Shown in pieces: positions 22,291 through 30,108 of a stretch of 30,108 bases of DNA. Source of the stretch: an uncultured Caryophanales bacterium. Lineage in GTDB: Bacteria > Bacillota_I > Bacilli_A > Acholeplasmatales > Anaeroplasmataceae. Numbering within the stretch: the stretch's first letter is position 1; each line of letters starts with the position of its first letter. A program made the position numbers and the translations under genes. Below the pieces are notes generated by a model. The model searched no databases. It saw only the letters and a program-made list of their open reading frames with translations, and was not told where the DNA came from. Where the stretch lies: assembly GCA_946626535.1 (NCBI GenBank), contig CAMOUK010000015.1, positions 1 to 30,108 on the forward strand, read 5' to 3'.

Positions 22291-23718
22291 ATGTTTTATA
22301 TTTCAACTACTGGATTAGGATGGCTAATCGCATTTGTCGTTGTAGTAATTGTTGCGGCATTAGTAGTATTAGGCGTTTTCTTAGTTAACCATTTTAGAAG
22401 CGATGAAGAAAAGGCTGAAAGATTAGCTAAGAAGATGGAAAAGAAAAAAGCTAGTGAACCAGTTGAACAAAAAGTTGTAGTTAAAAAGGAAGAAAAGCCT
22501 ACTTTAACAAAGGAAGAAAAAGAAGAGATTAAGAAGAATAAGCATCAAAGTAAGCTTGTTAGATTATCTAATATGGGTAAGGAAGCTTCTTTAAATGTTA
22601 ATGTTGAAGAGGACCAAAATGGTAGACTTGCTGTAGGTATTATTTACAATGAAAAGAGTAAAGTTTATATGTTTGGACCTAAGGACTTTGAACTTAATGT
22701 TGGTGATGTAGTTACTGTAAAGGATGCATCTGATGTTTTAAGAACTGTTCCTGTTGTAATGCCAAATAAAATGATACCTAATTCTTTAATTGTTGAGCCA
22801 TTTAAAGACATTGAAGATGTTTTATATAGAGCAGATGGTAAAATGCCTGAAAAGAAGGAAGAAAAGGCTCTTGAGCCTGTTGAAGAGGTTAAGGAAGAAC
22901 CAGTACAAGAAGAAGCTCCAGTTGAAGAGCCAGTCCAAGAAGAAGCTCCAGCTGAAGAGCCAGTCCAAGAAGAAGCTCCAGCTGAAGAACCAGCTCAAGA
23001 AGAAGCTCCAGTTGAAGAACCAGTCCAAGAAGAAACTCCAGCTGAAGAACCAGCTCAAGAGGAACCTGCTGAAGAAGAATCTGATGATGAAGAAGATGAA
23101 GATGGTTCTGATGATGAGGATGAAGCAAAGCCTCAAACTGAAGAAGTTGTCGATAAGGATACTACAGTAGAATTTGATGTAGTAAATAAAAAATATAAGA
23201 TTACAAAGATTAAGAGAACATATCAAGCTAAGCTTCATCAAGCAACAGATGAATTAAAGAAATATTATAGTGATATTAAAAATACTTTACTTTCTTATGG
23301 ATTATCATCAAGAGAATCTAAGACTGGCGAAAAGTTTAGAAATAAGAAAAATAATTTAGCTCAAATTAAGTTTGCTGGTAAGCAAGTAGCTTTATATTTA
23401 GCTATTAAGCCAGAAACATTAGCTGATTCTAAGTATAAAGGAAAAGATGTATCTTCAAAGAAAGCATATGAAGCAACTCCATTCCAATATAAGTTTAAGA
23501 CAGGTAGAAAAGCTATTTGGGCAAAGGAATTAGTTGAAAAACTAGCTCAAGAAAATAATTTAGTTAAAAATGAAAATTATAAAGAAGAAGATTTTGCTAA
23601 AAAATATGAAACTTTAACTGAAGAAGAATTAATCGAAAAAGGTTTAATTGTTAAAACAGTAGTAATTACTGATGTTCCTCCAAAAGGTTTCCATAAAGTT
23701 GAAGAAGTAACTGAATAA
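22291..23718 (+). CDS. Membrane-anchored protein with Glu/Pro-rich tandem repeats
   Basis: This is a 475-residue protein I cannot assign to a family. The N-terminal transmembrane helix (about 10-34) is followed by a Lys/Glu-rich coiled-coil-like segment (35-95) and a small beta domain (about 95-185; GRLAVGIIYNEKSKVYMFG, NVGDVVTVKD). Next is a low-complexity stretch (about 195-290) with about six copies of EEPVQEEAPA ending in a poly-acidic DDEEDEDGSDDEDE. A basic C-terminal domain (about 300-475) has YQAKLHQATDELKKYYSDIKNTLLSYG and FAGKQVALYLAI, suggesting an alpha/beta fold with a binding surface. AGGAGG precedes the start 12 bases after the lipoprotein gene. It could be a structural envelope or division-associated protein; this is speculation. 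Confidence 0.7.
   Translation: MFYISTTGLGWLIAFVVVVIVAALVVLGVFLVNHFRSDEEKAERLAKKMEKKKASEPVEQKVVVKKEEKPTLTKEEKEEIKKNKHQSKLVRLSNMGKEASLNVNVEEDQNGRLAVGIIYNEKSKVYMFGPKDFELNVGDVVTVKDASDVLRTVPVVMPNKMIPNSLIVEPFKDIEDVLYRADGKMPEKKEEKALEPVEEVKEEPVQEEAPVEEPVQEEAPAEEPVQEEAPAEEPAQEEAPVEEPVQEETPAEEPAQEEPAEEESDDEEDEDGSDDEDEAKPQTEEVVDKDTTVEFDVVNKKYKITKIKRTYQAKLHQATDELKKYYSDIKNTLLSYGLSSRESKTGEKFRNKKNNLAQIKFAGKQVALYLAIKPETLADSKYKGKDVSSKKAYEATPFQYKFKTGRKAIWAKELVEKLAQENNLVKNENYKEEDFAKKYETLTEEELIEKGLIVKTVVITDVPPKGFHKVEEVTE
22894..23070 (+). repeat. Tandem 30-bp coding repeat
   Basis: About six units of 30 bp, built on GAAGAACCAGTCCAAGAAG plus AAGCTCCAGTT/GCT, encode EEPVQEEAPA decapeptides. Units differ mostly at Val/Ala codons. 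The repeat suits slippage-driven length variation without frameshift because the unit is a multiple of three. Confidence 0.9.
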
Positions 23719-23732
23719 AAAGGTAAAAATAA

Positions 23733-24431
23733 ATGAGAAAAGATGAAATAGCTTTTCAAAATAAAATAATGAATATTTTAGACAAAAGCAATATTACTGA
23801 TAGAAAGGTTCGCTGTATACTTATTAGCGAATGTCTTAATTCATATAATGAAAATTTAAATCATAGTATGAAAGCTGATGAAGCTGAAGAACGTGCAATA
23901 GAAAGAATTATTGGTTATATAGATATTGATAGTAAAATTAGGAAAGAGTCTATATCATATTTTTCAATTAGCGTAGTCTTTATTATGCTTGTTTTAGAAC
24001 TGTTGATTTGTGTTATCGGAATATATAATGCCGATATTATGGGGGTGGTCGAAATCATCAATCCTTTTGGACTAATGATTTCAATTGCTGCAATTTTTAG
24101 CCTAATTATTAGCCATAGAAGAAGAAAGATTGTAGATTATGTATTCATTTTGATTGTTTTTGTGACAAGTCTATCTAATAATGTATTGAGTTTAATAAAT
24201 TTGTATCGTCCAAGAACGGGTGATTATTATTTTACATTGTTTTATAGTTTTCCTGGCAATTTTTTAGTTAACACCTATTCTTTGATTTCGCAGGAACCTT
24301 TAAAGTATGAAATGACTTATACAAAGGGATATTTTGATTTTCAATTGATTGTCTACTCTTTTTTATTTATAACATTATTAATAATATTGATTCGTAAAAA
24401 GGTGAAAAAAAATGATAATATCAATTATTAG
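23733..24431 (+). CDS. Four-helix membrane protein with helical N-terminal domain
   Basis: This is a 232-residue protein. The N-terminal 65 residues are a charged helical domain (KNKIMNILDKSN-like start, EAEERAIERIIGYID end), loosely like the HAAS-type domains that accompany small membrane proteins in Firmicutes. Four transmembrane segments follow (about 72-95, 103-120, 128-150, 203-222), with an outside loop between the third and fourth. I do not recognise the family. It begins 14 bases after the repeat protein and overlaps the next gene, a secreted peptidase, by 20 bases. The pair is therefore translated together, and this protein may assist, regulate or be processed by that peptidase; that is inference from context. 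Confidence 0.65.
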   Translation: MRKDEIAFQNKIMNILDKSNITDRKVRCILISECLNSYNENLNHSMKADEAEERAIERIIGYIDIDSKIRKESISYFSISVVFIMLVLELLICVIGIYNADIMGVVEIINPFGLMISIAAIFSLIISHRRRKIVDYVFILIVFVTSLSNNVLSLINLYRPRTGDYYFTLFYSFPGNFLVNTYSLISQEPLKYEMTYTKGYFDFQLIVYSFLFITLLIILIRKKVKKNDNINY

Positions 24432-26130
24432 TATGCTTGCACTATTTACAACTTCGGTTTCTGGAGTTGTAAATTCTGATAACAATAAATATGAAGAAAT
24501 TTCGGACTTTAGTAATAATACATTTTTATTGAGCGAAGGTCATAATTCATACGAGATTTATGATCAAAATGGTACTTTTATAGAAGGGTCTAACAAAACT
24601 AATTCTCCATTTTATTTAATTAATGGCGAGAAGCACTATTTGGGTCCAGGTAATTATTTTACAAAAGATAATAATAATGTTTTGAATTTGCTAACAAATG
24701 ATTATTCTGAATATTCTGATTACATAGGTGCTAAATATGTACTTGATCGGATTCCAAATAAAACGAAGGGAACCGACTCATCTAATGATCATTTTACTTA
24801 CGTTGATTCTAATGGCTTCACGGTTATTAATAGAGCTGATTATTTTAGAAAACTTAAGTTTTTTCCTAAGAATTGGTTTGGTGAATGTGGACTTATTTCG
24901 TTGTCAATTCTATTAGGCTATTATGATACTTTTTATAATGATGATTTTATTCCAAATAATGTGGAATTTGATGCACGATATTATAGAGATGAAAATGCCG
25001 ATAGAAAAAATGGTGAAAAACCTGTTTATATATTGGATTATAGAAAAACGGAATATTTGACGCATTATGTTGAGACACCTTATTTGAATGTTGAAAATTA
25101 TGATTTTACTTCTTGGACTCAAATGCCAGGAACGACCTATGCTATGAGGGATTATTTGTTTGATGGATTTAAACATACATATTTAGGATTGGGTTGGGAC
25201 GACGTAGGATATCCAATGCTTGATGGAGAACTTAAGGGTACAATGTATGATTATATGCTTTATAATTGTGAGGATTTATTAGAGCATACTAAATTTCATG
25301 ATGGACACCTTTTATTTACACATCAAAAACCTAGAGAATATATAGATAAAGGAATTCCTGTATCATTAGTTTTAAAGTCGTATGAATCATCTGTTGGAAG
25401 TGGTAATACACACATTGTTACTGCTTATGGATATAAAAATGATACTTTTTTAGCGCATTTTGGTTGGTGGCCAAATACATTTTCCGGTACTGAAGTTGTT
25501 ATTAATAGTGCTACGATATATGGTTATTTTGCTATGGAATATAATGGAGAACACAAACATTCGTCTAATATATCGATGAATAACCAGGGTGTAACACGTT
25601 ATATTTGTGGTTGTGGATGTGTTCATAAATCTTCATATTTGTTAAAACCGACTGACTGGGGATTTGATTCTAGATATTACTTTGCAAATGAAGGAATAAA
25701 AACACAGCAGACAAATGTAGATGATTTAGTTATCAATACTAAAAGGCTTCGTTGTGGACTAATTGAAAATCAATTCATTAATTTGTCGCCTAATCGATAT
25801 GGTGCTGGAGATTCATATTTAGAGTTGTCATTTAATAAAAAAGTACATGGAATGAATACTCATCTGTCATATTGGAGTTTTGGTGAGAGTATTTTTTCAA
25901 ATTTAGGCGATTATGCATATGTCCAGTATCGCGATGATAATGGTGTGTGGTATAATTTAGTTGATTTGTTATCATGTGGTTTATCGATGGATAGAGAAAA
26001 ACAAGATTTTTTTGAATTTATGATACCCGAAGGAACTAAAATGATTAGATTTATTGCTCATAAAGATAAACCAGATACGTATAGAAATAAAGGACGAATT
26101 AGTATAGGCGATACAACTTTTATTTGTTAA
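24412..26130 (+). CDS. Secreted papain-like (C39-type) cysteine peptidase
   Basis: This 572-residue protein has a short, mostly hydrophobic signal peptide (MIISIISMLALFTTSVSGVV). After an N-terminal region of about 130 residues, the peptidase core shows WFGECGLISLSILLGYYD, with the likely nucleophile Cys159, and GNTHIVTAYGYKNDTFLAHFGWWPN, with the likely catalytic His334 and the GW motif common in C39/C10-like enzymes. A CGCGC cluster near residue 400 may bind metal or form disulfides. The final 130 residues (YLELSFNKKVHGMNTHLSYWSFG onward) look like a beta-sandwich binding domain. AAGGTG precedes the start. TCG, TTG and ACG codons are more common than in its neighbours, a hint of separate origin. 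No substrate is evident. Confidence 0.75.
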   Translation: MIISIISMLALFTTSVSGVVNSDNNKYEEISDFSNNTFLLSEGHNSYEIYDQNGTFIEGSNKTNSPFYLINGEKHYLGPGNYFTKDNNNVLNLLTNDYSEYSDYIGAKYVLDRIPNKTKGTDSSNDHFTYVDSNGFTVINRADYFRKLKFFPKNWFGECGLISLSILLGYYDTFYNDDFIPNNVEFDARYYRDENADRKNGEKPVYILDYRKTEYLTHYVETPYLNVENYDFTSWTQMPGTTYAMRDYLFDGFKHTYLGLGWDDVGYPMLDGELKGTMYDYMLYNCEDLLEHTKFHDGHLLFTHQKPREYIDKGIPVSLVLKSYESSVGSGNTHIVTAYGYKNDTFLAHFGWWPNTFSGTEVVINSATIYGYFAMEYNGEHKHSSNISMNNQGVTRYICGCGCVHKSSYLLKPTDWGFDSRYYFANEGIKTQQTNVDDLVINTKRLRCGLIENQFINLSPNRYGAGDSYLELSFNKKVHGMNTHLSYWSFGESIFSNLGDYAYVQYRDDNGVWYNLVDLLSCGLSMDREKQDFFEFMIPEGTKMIRFIAHKDKPDTYRNKGRISIGDTTFIC

Positions 26131-26223
26131 AACATCTTGTACCCTTTCACTATACGTTTGTTGAGAGAGACAATTGATTTAAATGCATAAGCAATAACAA
26201 TAATCGATCATGACAAAATTAAA

Positions 26224-26250
26224 AAAACTAAGAGAATAACTCCTAGTTTT
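26224..26250 (+). terminator. Terminator after the secreted peptidase gene
   Basis: AAAACTA-GAG and CTC-TAGTTTT pair with one internal mismatch around an AATAA loop, ending in TTTTAG. It is weak in U run but correctly placed, 94 bases after the stop. Confidence 0.5.
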
Positions 26251-26262
26251 AGTATATGAAGA

Positions 26263-26305
26263 AAAAGGCTGTAAAGAAACTTTTTTAGTTTCTAAACAGC
26301 CTTTT
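26263..26305. terminator. Terminator of the RNase J gene (possibly bidirectional)
   Basis: AAAAGGCTGT (26263-26272) and ACAGCCTTTT (26296-26305) form a 10-bp outer stem, with GAAAC/GTTTC extending it inside. On the minus strand a TTTTTC tail follows, right after the RNase J stop. On the plus strand the tail is less U-rich. Confidence 0.85.
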
Positions 26306-26307
26306 AT

Positions 26308-28029
26308 TTATTCTTGAATAGTAACTTTAGATTGATCAGTTGCCACATCCATAAAAATTGGAATTATGATTGGCTTTCTATCTGTTCTAGCATAAATTAC
26401 TTCTTGAAGTTTTTCAGAAAGTGATTTCTTTAAAGCTTCAATATTTAATAATTTAACCTTGTTCATTTCTTCGGTGATAAAATCTTTAGCTATATCAACA
26501 AAGGATTTAGTCAATTCTTCTGAATCTTTCATATATATGAATCCTCTAGATACTACTTGTGGATCTAAAAGAACTTGTTTAGCCTTTGAATCGATTGTTA
26601 CAACTAAAGAGAACATACCATCTTCAGAAAGGGCTTTTCTTTCTTTAATAATAGCACCTGATGTATCACCGATAGAAGTACCATCGATGTAAACATCACC
26701 TGCAGAAGGAATATGACCAGCCATTCTTGCTTGTCCTAATTCATTAAATGCTAATACATCACCATTTTCGCAGATGAAAATGTTATCTGGATTTACACCT
26801 GTATCAATAGCTAAATCCTTGTGAACTCTTTGCATACGATATTCACCATGGATTGGCATAAAATATTTTGGCTTAAGAAGTGATAACATAAGCTTTAATT
26901 CCATTTTTGCAGCGTGTCCTGTAGTATGGGTATCAATTATTGGTGAGTTTACAATAACATTAGCACCATGCTTAAATAACCGGTTTATAGTTCTATTAAC
27001 ACTCTCTTGGTTTCCAGGAATTGGAGAAGAAGAGAATATAATAGTATCACTTGGAATTAATTTAATTAATTTATGAGAGCCATTAGCAACCCTTGATAAA
27101 GCTGCAAGAGGTTCTCCTTGTGAACCAGTACATAGTAGACAAAGCTCATTTGGTTTATATAAATCAATCTCAGAAGCATCGATTATAGTTCCTTTTGGAG
27201 CTTTAATATAACCAGCTTGTTGACCAACTATAATTGTTTTTTCCATTGATCTACCAAATATTGCAATATGTCTATTATTTTCTACACAAGCCTCAATAAT
27301 TTGTTGAACTCTATACATATTAGATGCGAATGTCGCAACAATAATTCTATCTTCAATCTTCGCGAATAATTCTTTAATTGACCGGCCTATCTTTCTTTCT
27401 GATTCAGAAAAGCCTTCTCTTAATGCGTTAGTAGAATCGGCAAGTAAGCATAATACACCTTCCTCACCTAATTTTGCTAGCTTTTCAAATTCAACACCTG
27501 GACCTACTGGGGTTAAATCGAATTTGAAGTCTCCAGTGTGGAAGATTGTACCAATATCAGTCTTAAACACTATACCAAATGAATCTGGAATAGAGTGTGT
27601 AAGTCTTACAAATGAAATCTCAACACCAGTAAAATTGAATGTGAAGTGACTCTTAAATTCAATTATAGAAGTAGAAGATAATAATTCAGGATATTCTTCT
27701 AATTTATTTTCAATTAAATCAACAGTAACGCCTGCTGCGTATATTTTAGGTATTTTAACCTGTTTTAGTAAAAATGGAATACCACCGATATGGTCTTCGT
27801 GACCATGGGTAATAAATAATCCTATAATTCTATGTTCATTTTCTTTTAAATATGTGAAATCAGGTATTACATAATCAACACCGAGAAGATGATCATCTGG
27901 GAATAAAACACCAGCATCAATTATGAATAATTGTTCTAAATAGTCTATACAATACATGTTTTTTCCGACTTCGCCTAAACCGCCTAGTGCAAAAACACCG
28001 ATTTCAGAACGTTTTTTTAATTTGTCCAT
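26308..28029 (-). CDS. rnj: Ribonuclease J
   Basis: This is a 573-residue metallo-beta-lactamase/beta-CASP nuclease of 5' exo- and endonuclease type that acts in mRNA decay and rRNA maturation in Firmicutes. The zinc site is FITHGHEDHIGGIP (about 73-86). FHTGDFKFD and LLADSTNALREGFSESE follow, then beta-CASP motifs including TIIFSSSPIPGNQESVNR, and HTTGHAAKMEL and MPIHGEYRM. The C-terminal domain of about 100 residues is normal in length. AAGGAGG just before the ATG is a strong ribosome site. Only one rnj is present here, so J1 versus J2 cannot be decided. Confidence 0.96.
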   Translation of the reverse strand: MDKLKKRSEIGVFALGGLGEVGKNMYCIDYLEQLFIIDAGVLFPDDHLLGVDYVIPDFTYLKENEHRIIGLFITHGHEDHIGGIPFLLKQVKIPKIYAAGVTVDLIENKLEEYPELLSSTSIIEFKSHFTFNFTGVEISFVRLTHSIPDSFGIVFKTDIGTIFHTGDFKFDLTPVGPGVEFEKLAKLGEEGVLCLLADSTNALREGFSESERKIGRSIKELFAKIEDRIIVATFASNMYRVQQIIEACVENNRHIAIFGRSMEKTIIVGQQAGYIKAPKGTIIDASEIDLYKPNELCLLCTGSQGEPLAALSRVANGSHKLIKLIPSDTIIFSSSPIPGNQESVNRTINRLFKHGANVIVNSPIIDTHTTGHAAKMELKLMLSLLKPKYFMPIHGEYRMQRVHKDLAIDTGVNPDNIFICENGDVLAFNELGQARMAGHIPSAGDVYIDGTSIGDTSGAIIKERKALSEDGMFSLVVTIDSKAKQVLLDPQVVSRGFIYMKDSEELTKSFVDIAKDFITEEMNKVKLLNIEALKKSLSEKLQEVIYARTDRKPIIIPIFMDVATDQSKVTIQE

Positions 28030-28077
28030 AATGCCCTCCTTTTAGATTAACGCATCGAAAATAATTAATTATATTAT

Positions 28078-28106
28078 ATAATATAATTGAATAAAATTAA
28101 ATGCAA
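28078..28106 (-). promoter_or_regulatory. Putative promoter of RNase J
   Basis: On the minus strand, TTGCAT (28101-28106), a 17-bp spacer and TATTAT (28078-28083) are the best-spaced pair in a very AT-rich stretch that contains several alternative TATAAT-like words. Confidence 0.4.
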
Positions 28107-28225
28107 AATTTGTTGAAAACGTTAAAAATGAATAAATTATCAACGAAACGCCCTACAAATATATAGATAATACAACAATAAGTAATAATAATCAACATTT
28201 TTTTGATGAATTATATAAACATTTG

Positions 28226-28234
28226 TGATATAAT
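28226..28234 (+). promoter_or_regulatory. Extended -10 promoter of proS
   Basis: TGATATAAT (28226-28234) is an extended -10 motif placed 40 bases before the proS start. No well-spaced -35 is seen. The rest of the divergent gap 28107-28225 shows no further element. Confidence 0.55.
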
Positions 28235-28273
28235 ACTCTAGAGATTTTGGATAGTTTTAGGAGGCTTTTTATT

Positions 28274-30001
28274 ATGAAAGCAAGTAAAATGTTAATTTCA
28301 ACCTTAAAGGAAGCACCAAGTGAAGCTAAGATAGATTCACATGTTTTATTACTACGTGCTGGCTTAATTAAAAATGAGGTAGCTGGTGTTTATAATTATC
28401 TACCTTTAGGATTAAGAGTATTAGATAAGATTGAAAAAGTTATAAGAGAAGAAATGGATAAGTCAGGAGCTTTAGAGATTAGATGTTCTGCCCTACAACC
28501 AAAGGAATTATGGGTTGAATCTGGTAGATGGCAAAAATATGGTCCTGAGCTTATTAGATTAAAAGATAGACATGATAGAGAATTCTGCTTAGGTCCTACC
28601 CATGAAGAAATATTTACTTCAATGGTTAGAGAATTAGTAAAATCTTCTAAATCTTTACCTTTAAATATTTATCAAATTCAAACTAAGTATCGTGATGAAT
28701 TAAGACCAAGATTTGGTTTGATTAGATCTAGAGAATTTATTATGAAGGATGCTTATTCATTCGATAAGGATGAGGCAGGACTTGAGGTATCATATCAACA
28801 AATGTATGATACATATTCAAAGATATTTGAAAGATTCCATTTAAAATTTAGACCAGTACTTGCTGATACAGGTAATATTGGTGGTAATGGTTCTCATCAA
28901 TTCATGGCATTATCAGATATTGGTGAATCTGAAATTGCATATTGTACAGAATGTGGCTATGCTGCTGATACTGAAAAGGCGACATCAAGCCTAGATGGCT
29001 ATGTTGGTGGTGATGTAAAGGCAATTGAAAAGGTATATACACCAAATCATTCTACAATTGAAGATTTAACTAATGAGGAAGGATTTAATCCAAAAGATAT
29101 GGCTAAATCTATGGTATATCATGATTTCATGAATGAAAAATATATTTTAGCTATGGTTAGAGCTGATAGAGAAGTAAATGTTATTAAATTAGTTAATGAA
29201 TCAAATTCAAATGAAAACTATTTAAGATTAGCTACAGATGAAGAAATTGCTTCAATTGGATTAGTTAAAGGCTTCATTGGACCAGTAGATGCTAAAAATG
29301 TTGATATCTATGTAGATTTAGAATTAGAAAATCATAATGGCTTTTTAGTTGGTGCTAATGAAAAGGATTATCACCTAAAGAATGTTAAATATGGTAGAGA
29401 TTTTAATGGAAAAGTTTGTGATTTAAAGACTGTAGCTCAAGGTGATTTATGTCCATGCTGCGGTAAGCCAATGTCTATTGAACGTGGTATTGAGGTTGGT
29501 CAAATCTTTAAGCTACAAACTAAGTATTCAGAACCTATGAAGTGTGTATACGTAGATGAAAAGGGACAAAATGTTCCAATGGTAATGGGCTGTTATGGTA
29601 TTGGTGTTACAAGAACATTACAATCTATAGTTGAACAATTTCACGATGAGGCAGGTATTAAGTGGCCTATCAATGTAGCTCCATATCATGCTGTTGTTGT
29701 ACCTATTAACGCAAAAGATGATGTTCAAATGGGCTTAGCTAATACAATTTATGAATCTTTAAAAGCTAATGGCGTTGAAGTTGTTTTAGATGATAGAGAT
29801 GAAAGACCTGGCTTTAAGTTTAAGGATTGGGAATTAATTGGTTTACCATTTATGATTATATGCGGTAAGAGAGCTGCTGAAGGTATCGTTGAATTTAAGG
29901 ATAGAAAGACATTAGAAAAGAAGGAATTAACAATTGCTGAGGCATTAAATTTAATCCTTGATGCAATTGAGGCTGAAAAGAAATTTAATGATTCTTTTTA
30001 A
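28274..30001 (+). CDS. proS: Proline--tRNA ligase
   Basis: This is a 575-residue bacterial-type class II synthetase. LRAGLIKNEVAGVYNYLPLGLRVL is the N-terminal signature. Motif 2 is YRDELRPRFGLIRSREFIMKDAYSF, and the large insertion between motifs 2 and 3 is the editing (INS) domain, with a CTECGYAADTEKA start. Motif 3 is VMGCYGIGVTRTLQSIVEQ, and an anticodon-binding domain (about 465-575) includes DDRDERPGFKFKDWELIG. A TTG at 28247 would extend it, but AGGAGG at 28259-28264 with 9-base spacing fixes the ATG at 28274. A terminator follows, and no T-box is seen upstream. Confidence 0.97.
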   Translation: MKASKMLISTLKEAPSEAKIDSHVLLLRAGLIKNEVAGVYNYLPLGLRVLDKIEKVIREEMDKSGALEIRCSALQPKELWVESGRWQKYGPELIRLKDRHDREFCLGPTHEEIFTSMVRELVKSSKSLPLNIYQIQTKYRDELRPRFGLIRSREFIMKDAYSFDKDEAGLEVSYQQMYDTYSKIFERFHLKFRPVLADTGNIGGNGSHQFMALSDIGESEIAYCTECGYAADTEKATSSLDGYVGGDVKAIEKVYTPNHSTIEDLTNEEGFNPKDMAKSMVYHDFMNEKYILAMVRADREVNVIKLVNESNSNENYLRLATDEEIASIGLVKGFIGPVDAKNVDIYVDLELENHNGFLVGANEKDYHLKNVKYGRDFNGKVCDLKTVAQGDLCPCCGKPMSIERGIEVGQIFKLQTKYSEPMKCVYVDEKGQNVPMVMGCYGIGVTRTLQSIVEQFHDEAGIKWPINVAPYHAVVVPINAKDDVQMGLANTIYESLKANGVEVVLDDRDERPGFKFKDWELIGLPFMIICGKRAAEGIVEFKDRKTLEKKELTIAEALNLILDAIEAEKKFNDSF

Positions 30002-30010
30002 TTAAAATTG

Positions 30011-30034
30011 GGACAACACTGTTGTCCTTTTTTT
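30011..30034 (+). terminator. Terminator after proS
   Basis: GGACAAC and GTTGTCC make a perfect 7-bp stem with an ACT loop followed by seven Ts, 9 bases after the proS stop. Confidence 0.9.
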
Positions 30035-30069
30035 ACTATTGTTATAAAATTAAAATTAAGGTGATGAAA

Positions 30070-30108
30070 GTGAACGATTTAGAAAGATTAAAAGAAGCTA
30101 TAAAAGAA
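30070..30108 (+). CDS. Start of a new gene, cut by the window edge
   Basis: GTG at 30070 has AAGGTGAT five bases upstream and opens a frame that runs to the window end with 13 codons (N-terminus MNDLERLKEAIKE). The ATG at 30064 is in the same frame but overlaps the ribosome site. Too little is visible to name it. In many Firmicutes polC follows proS, so polC is a possibility from gene order only. Confidence 0.55.
   Translation, partial: MNDLERLKEAIKE

Noticed and set aside
22822..23241. Long minus-strand open frame rich in Phe/Leu over the repeat gene
   Set aside because: It is the antisense shadow of the Glu/Pro repeats, has no ribosome site, and a second overlapping minus frame shows the same artefact.
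28140..28147. Another TCAACGAA word upstream of proS/RNase J, as if part of the toxin network
   Set aside because: It is an isolated 8-base match with no hairpin, ribosome site or antisense promoter around it, and is expected by chance in a 30-kb window.
1..30108. CRISPR array, insertion sequence, integrase or phage genes
   Set aside because: I saw no spaced direct repeats of array type, no transposase or recombinase motifs, and no terminal inverted repeats beyond those listed.
1..30108. Reassignment of TGA to tryptophan (Mycoplasma-type code)
   Set aside because: Several genes end at TGA where the neighbour's start fits (994-996, 7430-7432), and Trp in conserved motifs is always TGG.

Overview
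The window is chromosomal DNA of a very AT-rich low-GC Gram-positive bacterium. TGG is the only tryptophan codon and TGA works as a stop (for example at 994-996), so the code is standard and not that of Mycoplasma. Strong AGGAGG-type ribosome sites, a T-box leader, a DnaB/DnaI primosome, RNase J and PolA with a decayed proofreading site place it in the Firmicutes. The small operons and broken-up dcw cluster suggest an Erysipelotrichia/RF39/Acholeplasma-like lineage of Bacilli, but I cannot name the taxon from sequence alone.

Layout. The first 43 bases are the 3' end of a 5S rRNA with its terminator. Positions 145-8259 form a co-directional run: a DUF1295 membrane protein, a glutaredoxin-like protein, polA, a nitroreductase, mutM, coaE, a small unknown protein, dnaB and dnaI, closed by a terminator at 8241-8274. 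A CstA-family transporter follows, then a threonine T-box leader and thrS. Next come two paralogous YcxB-like membrane proteins, an ABC-F ATPase, yceD-rpmF, and rsmH without its usual mraZ/ftsL neighbours. A tRNA-Leu(UAG) closes this section.

Downstream of the tRNA lies a pocket of about 700 bases with no annotated-size gene. I read it as a type I toxin-antitoxin locus. It has a promoter, a 5' hairpin, a 12-codon leader ORF whose stop overlaps the next ribosome site, and a 24-residue hydrophobic peptide ORF starting with GTG. A perfect bidirectional terminator and a strong convergent antisense promoter follow. The antisense-RNA/terminator unit is duplicated in tandem about 161 bp downstream, without a second toxin. 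This is the most novel item in the window.

From 17748 an operon carries an XRE-cupin regulator, carboxynorspermidine synthase and carboxynorspermidine decarboxylase, which together form the aspartate-semialdehyde route to spermidine/norspermidine. A GH88/GH105-like lipoprotein overlaps the decarboxylase gene. Next are a membrane-anchored protein with Glu/Pro-rich tandem repeats, a four-helix membrane protein, and a secreted papain-like (C39-type) cysteine peptidase. RNase J is on the minus strand. Divergent from it, proS reads toward the right edge, where a new gene begins.

Most of the window is housekeeping. The accessory content is the toxin-antitoxin pocket (16605-17614) and the secreted or surface genes at 20755-26130.
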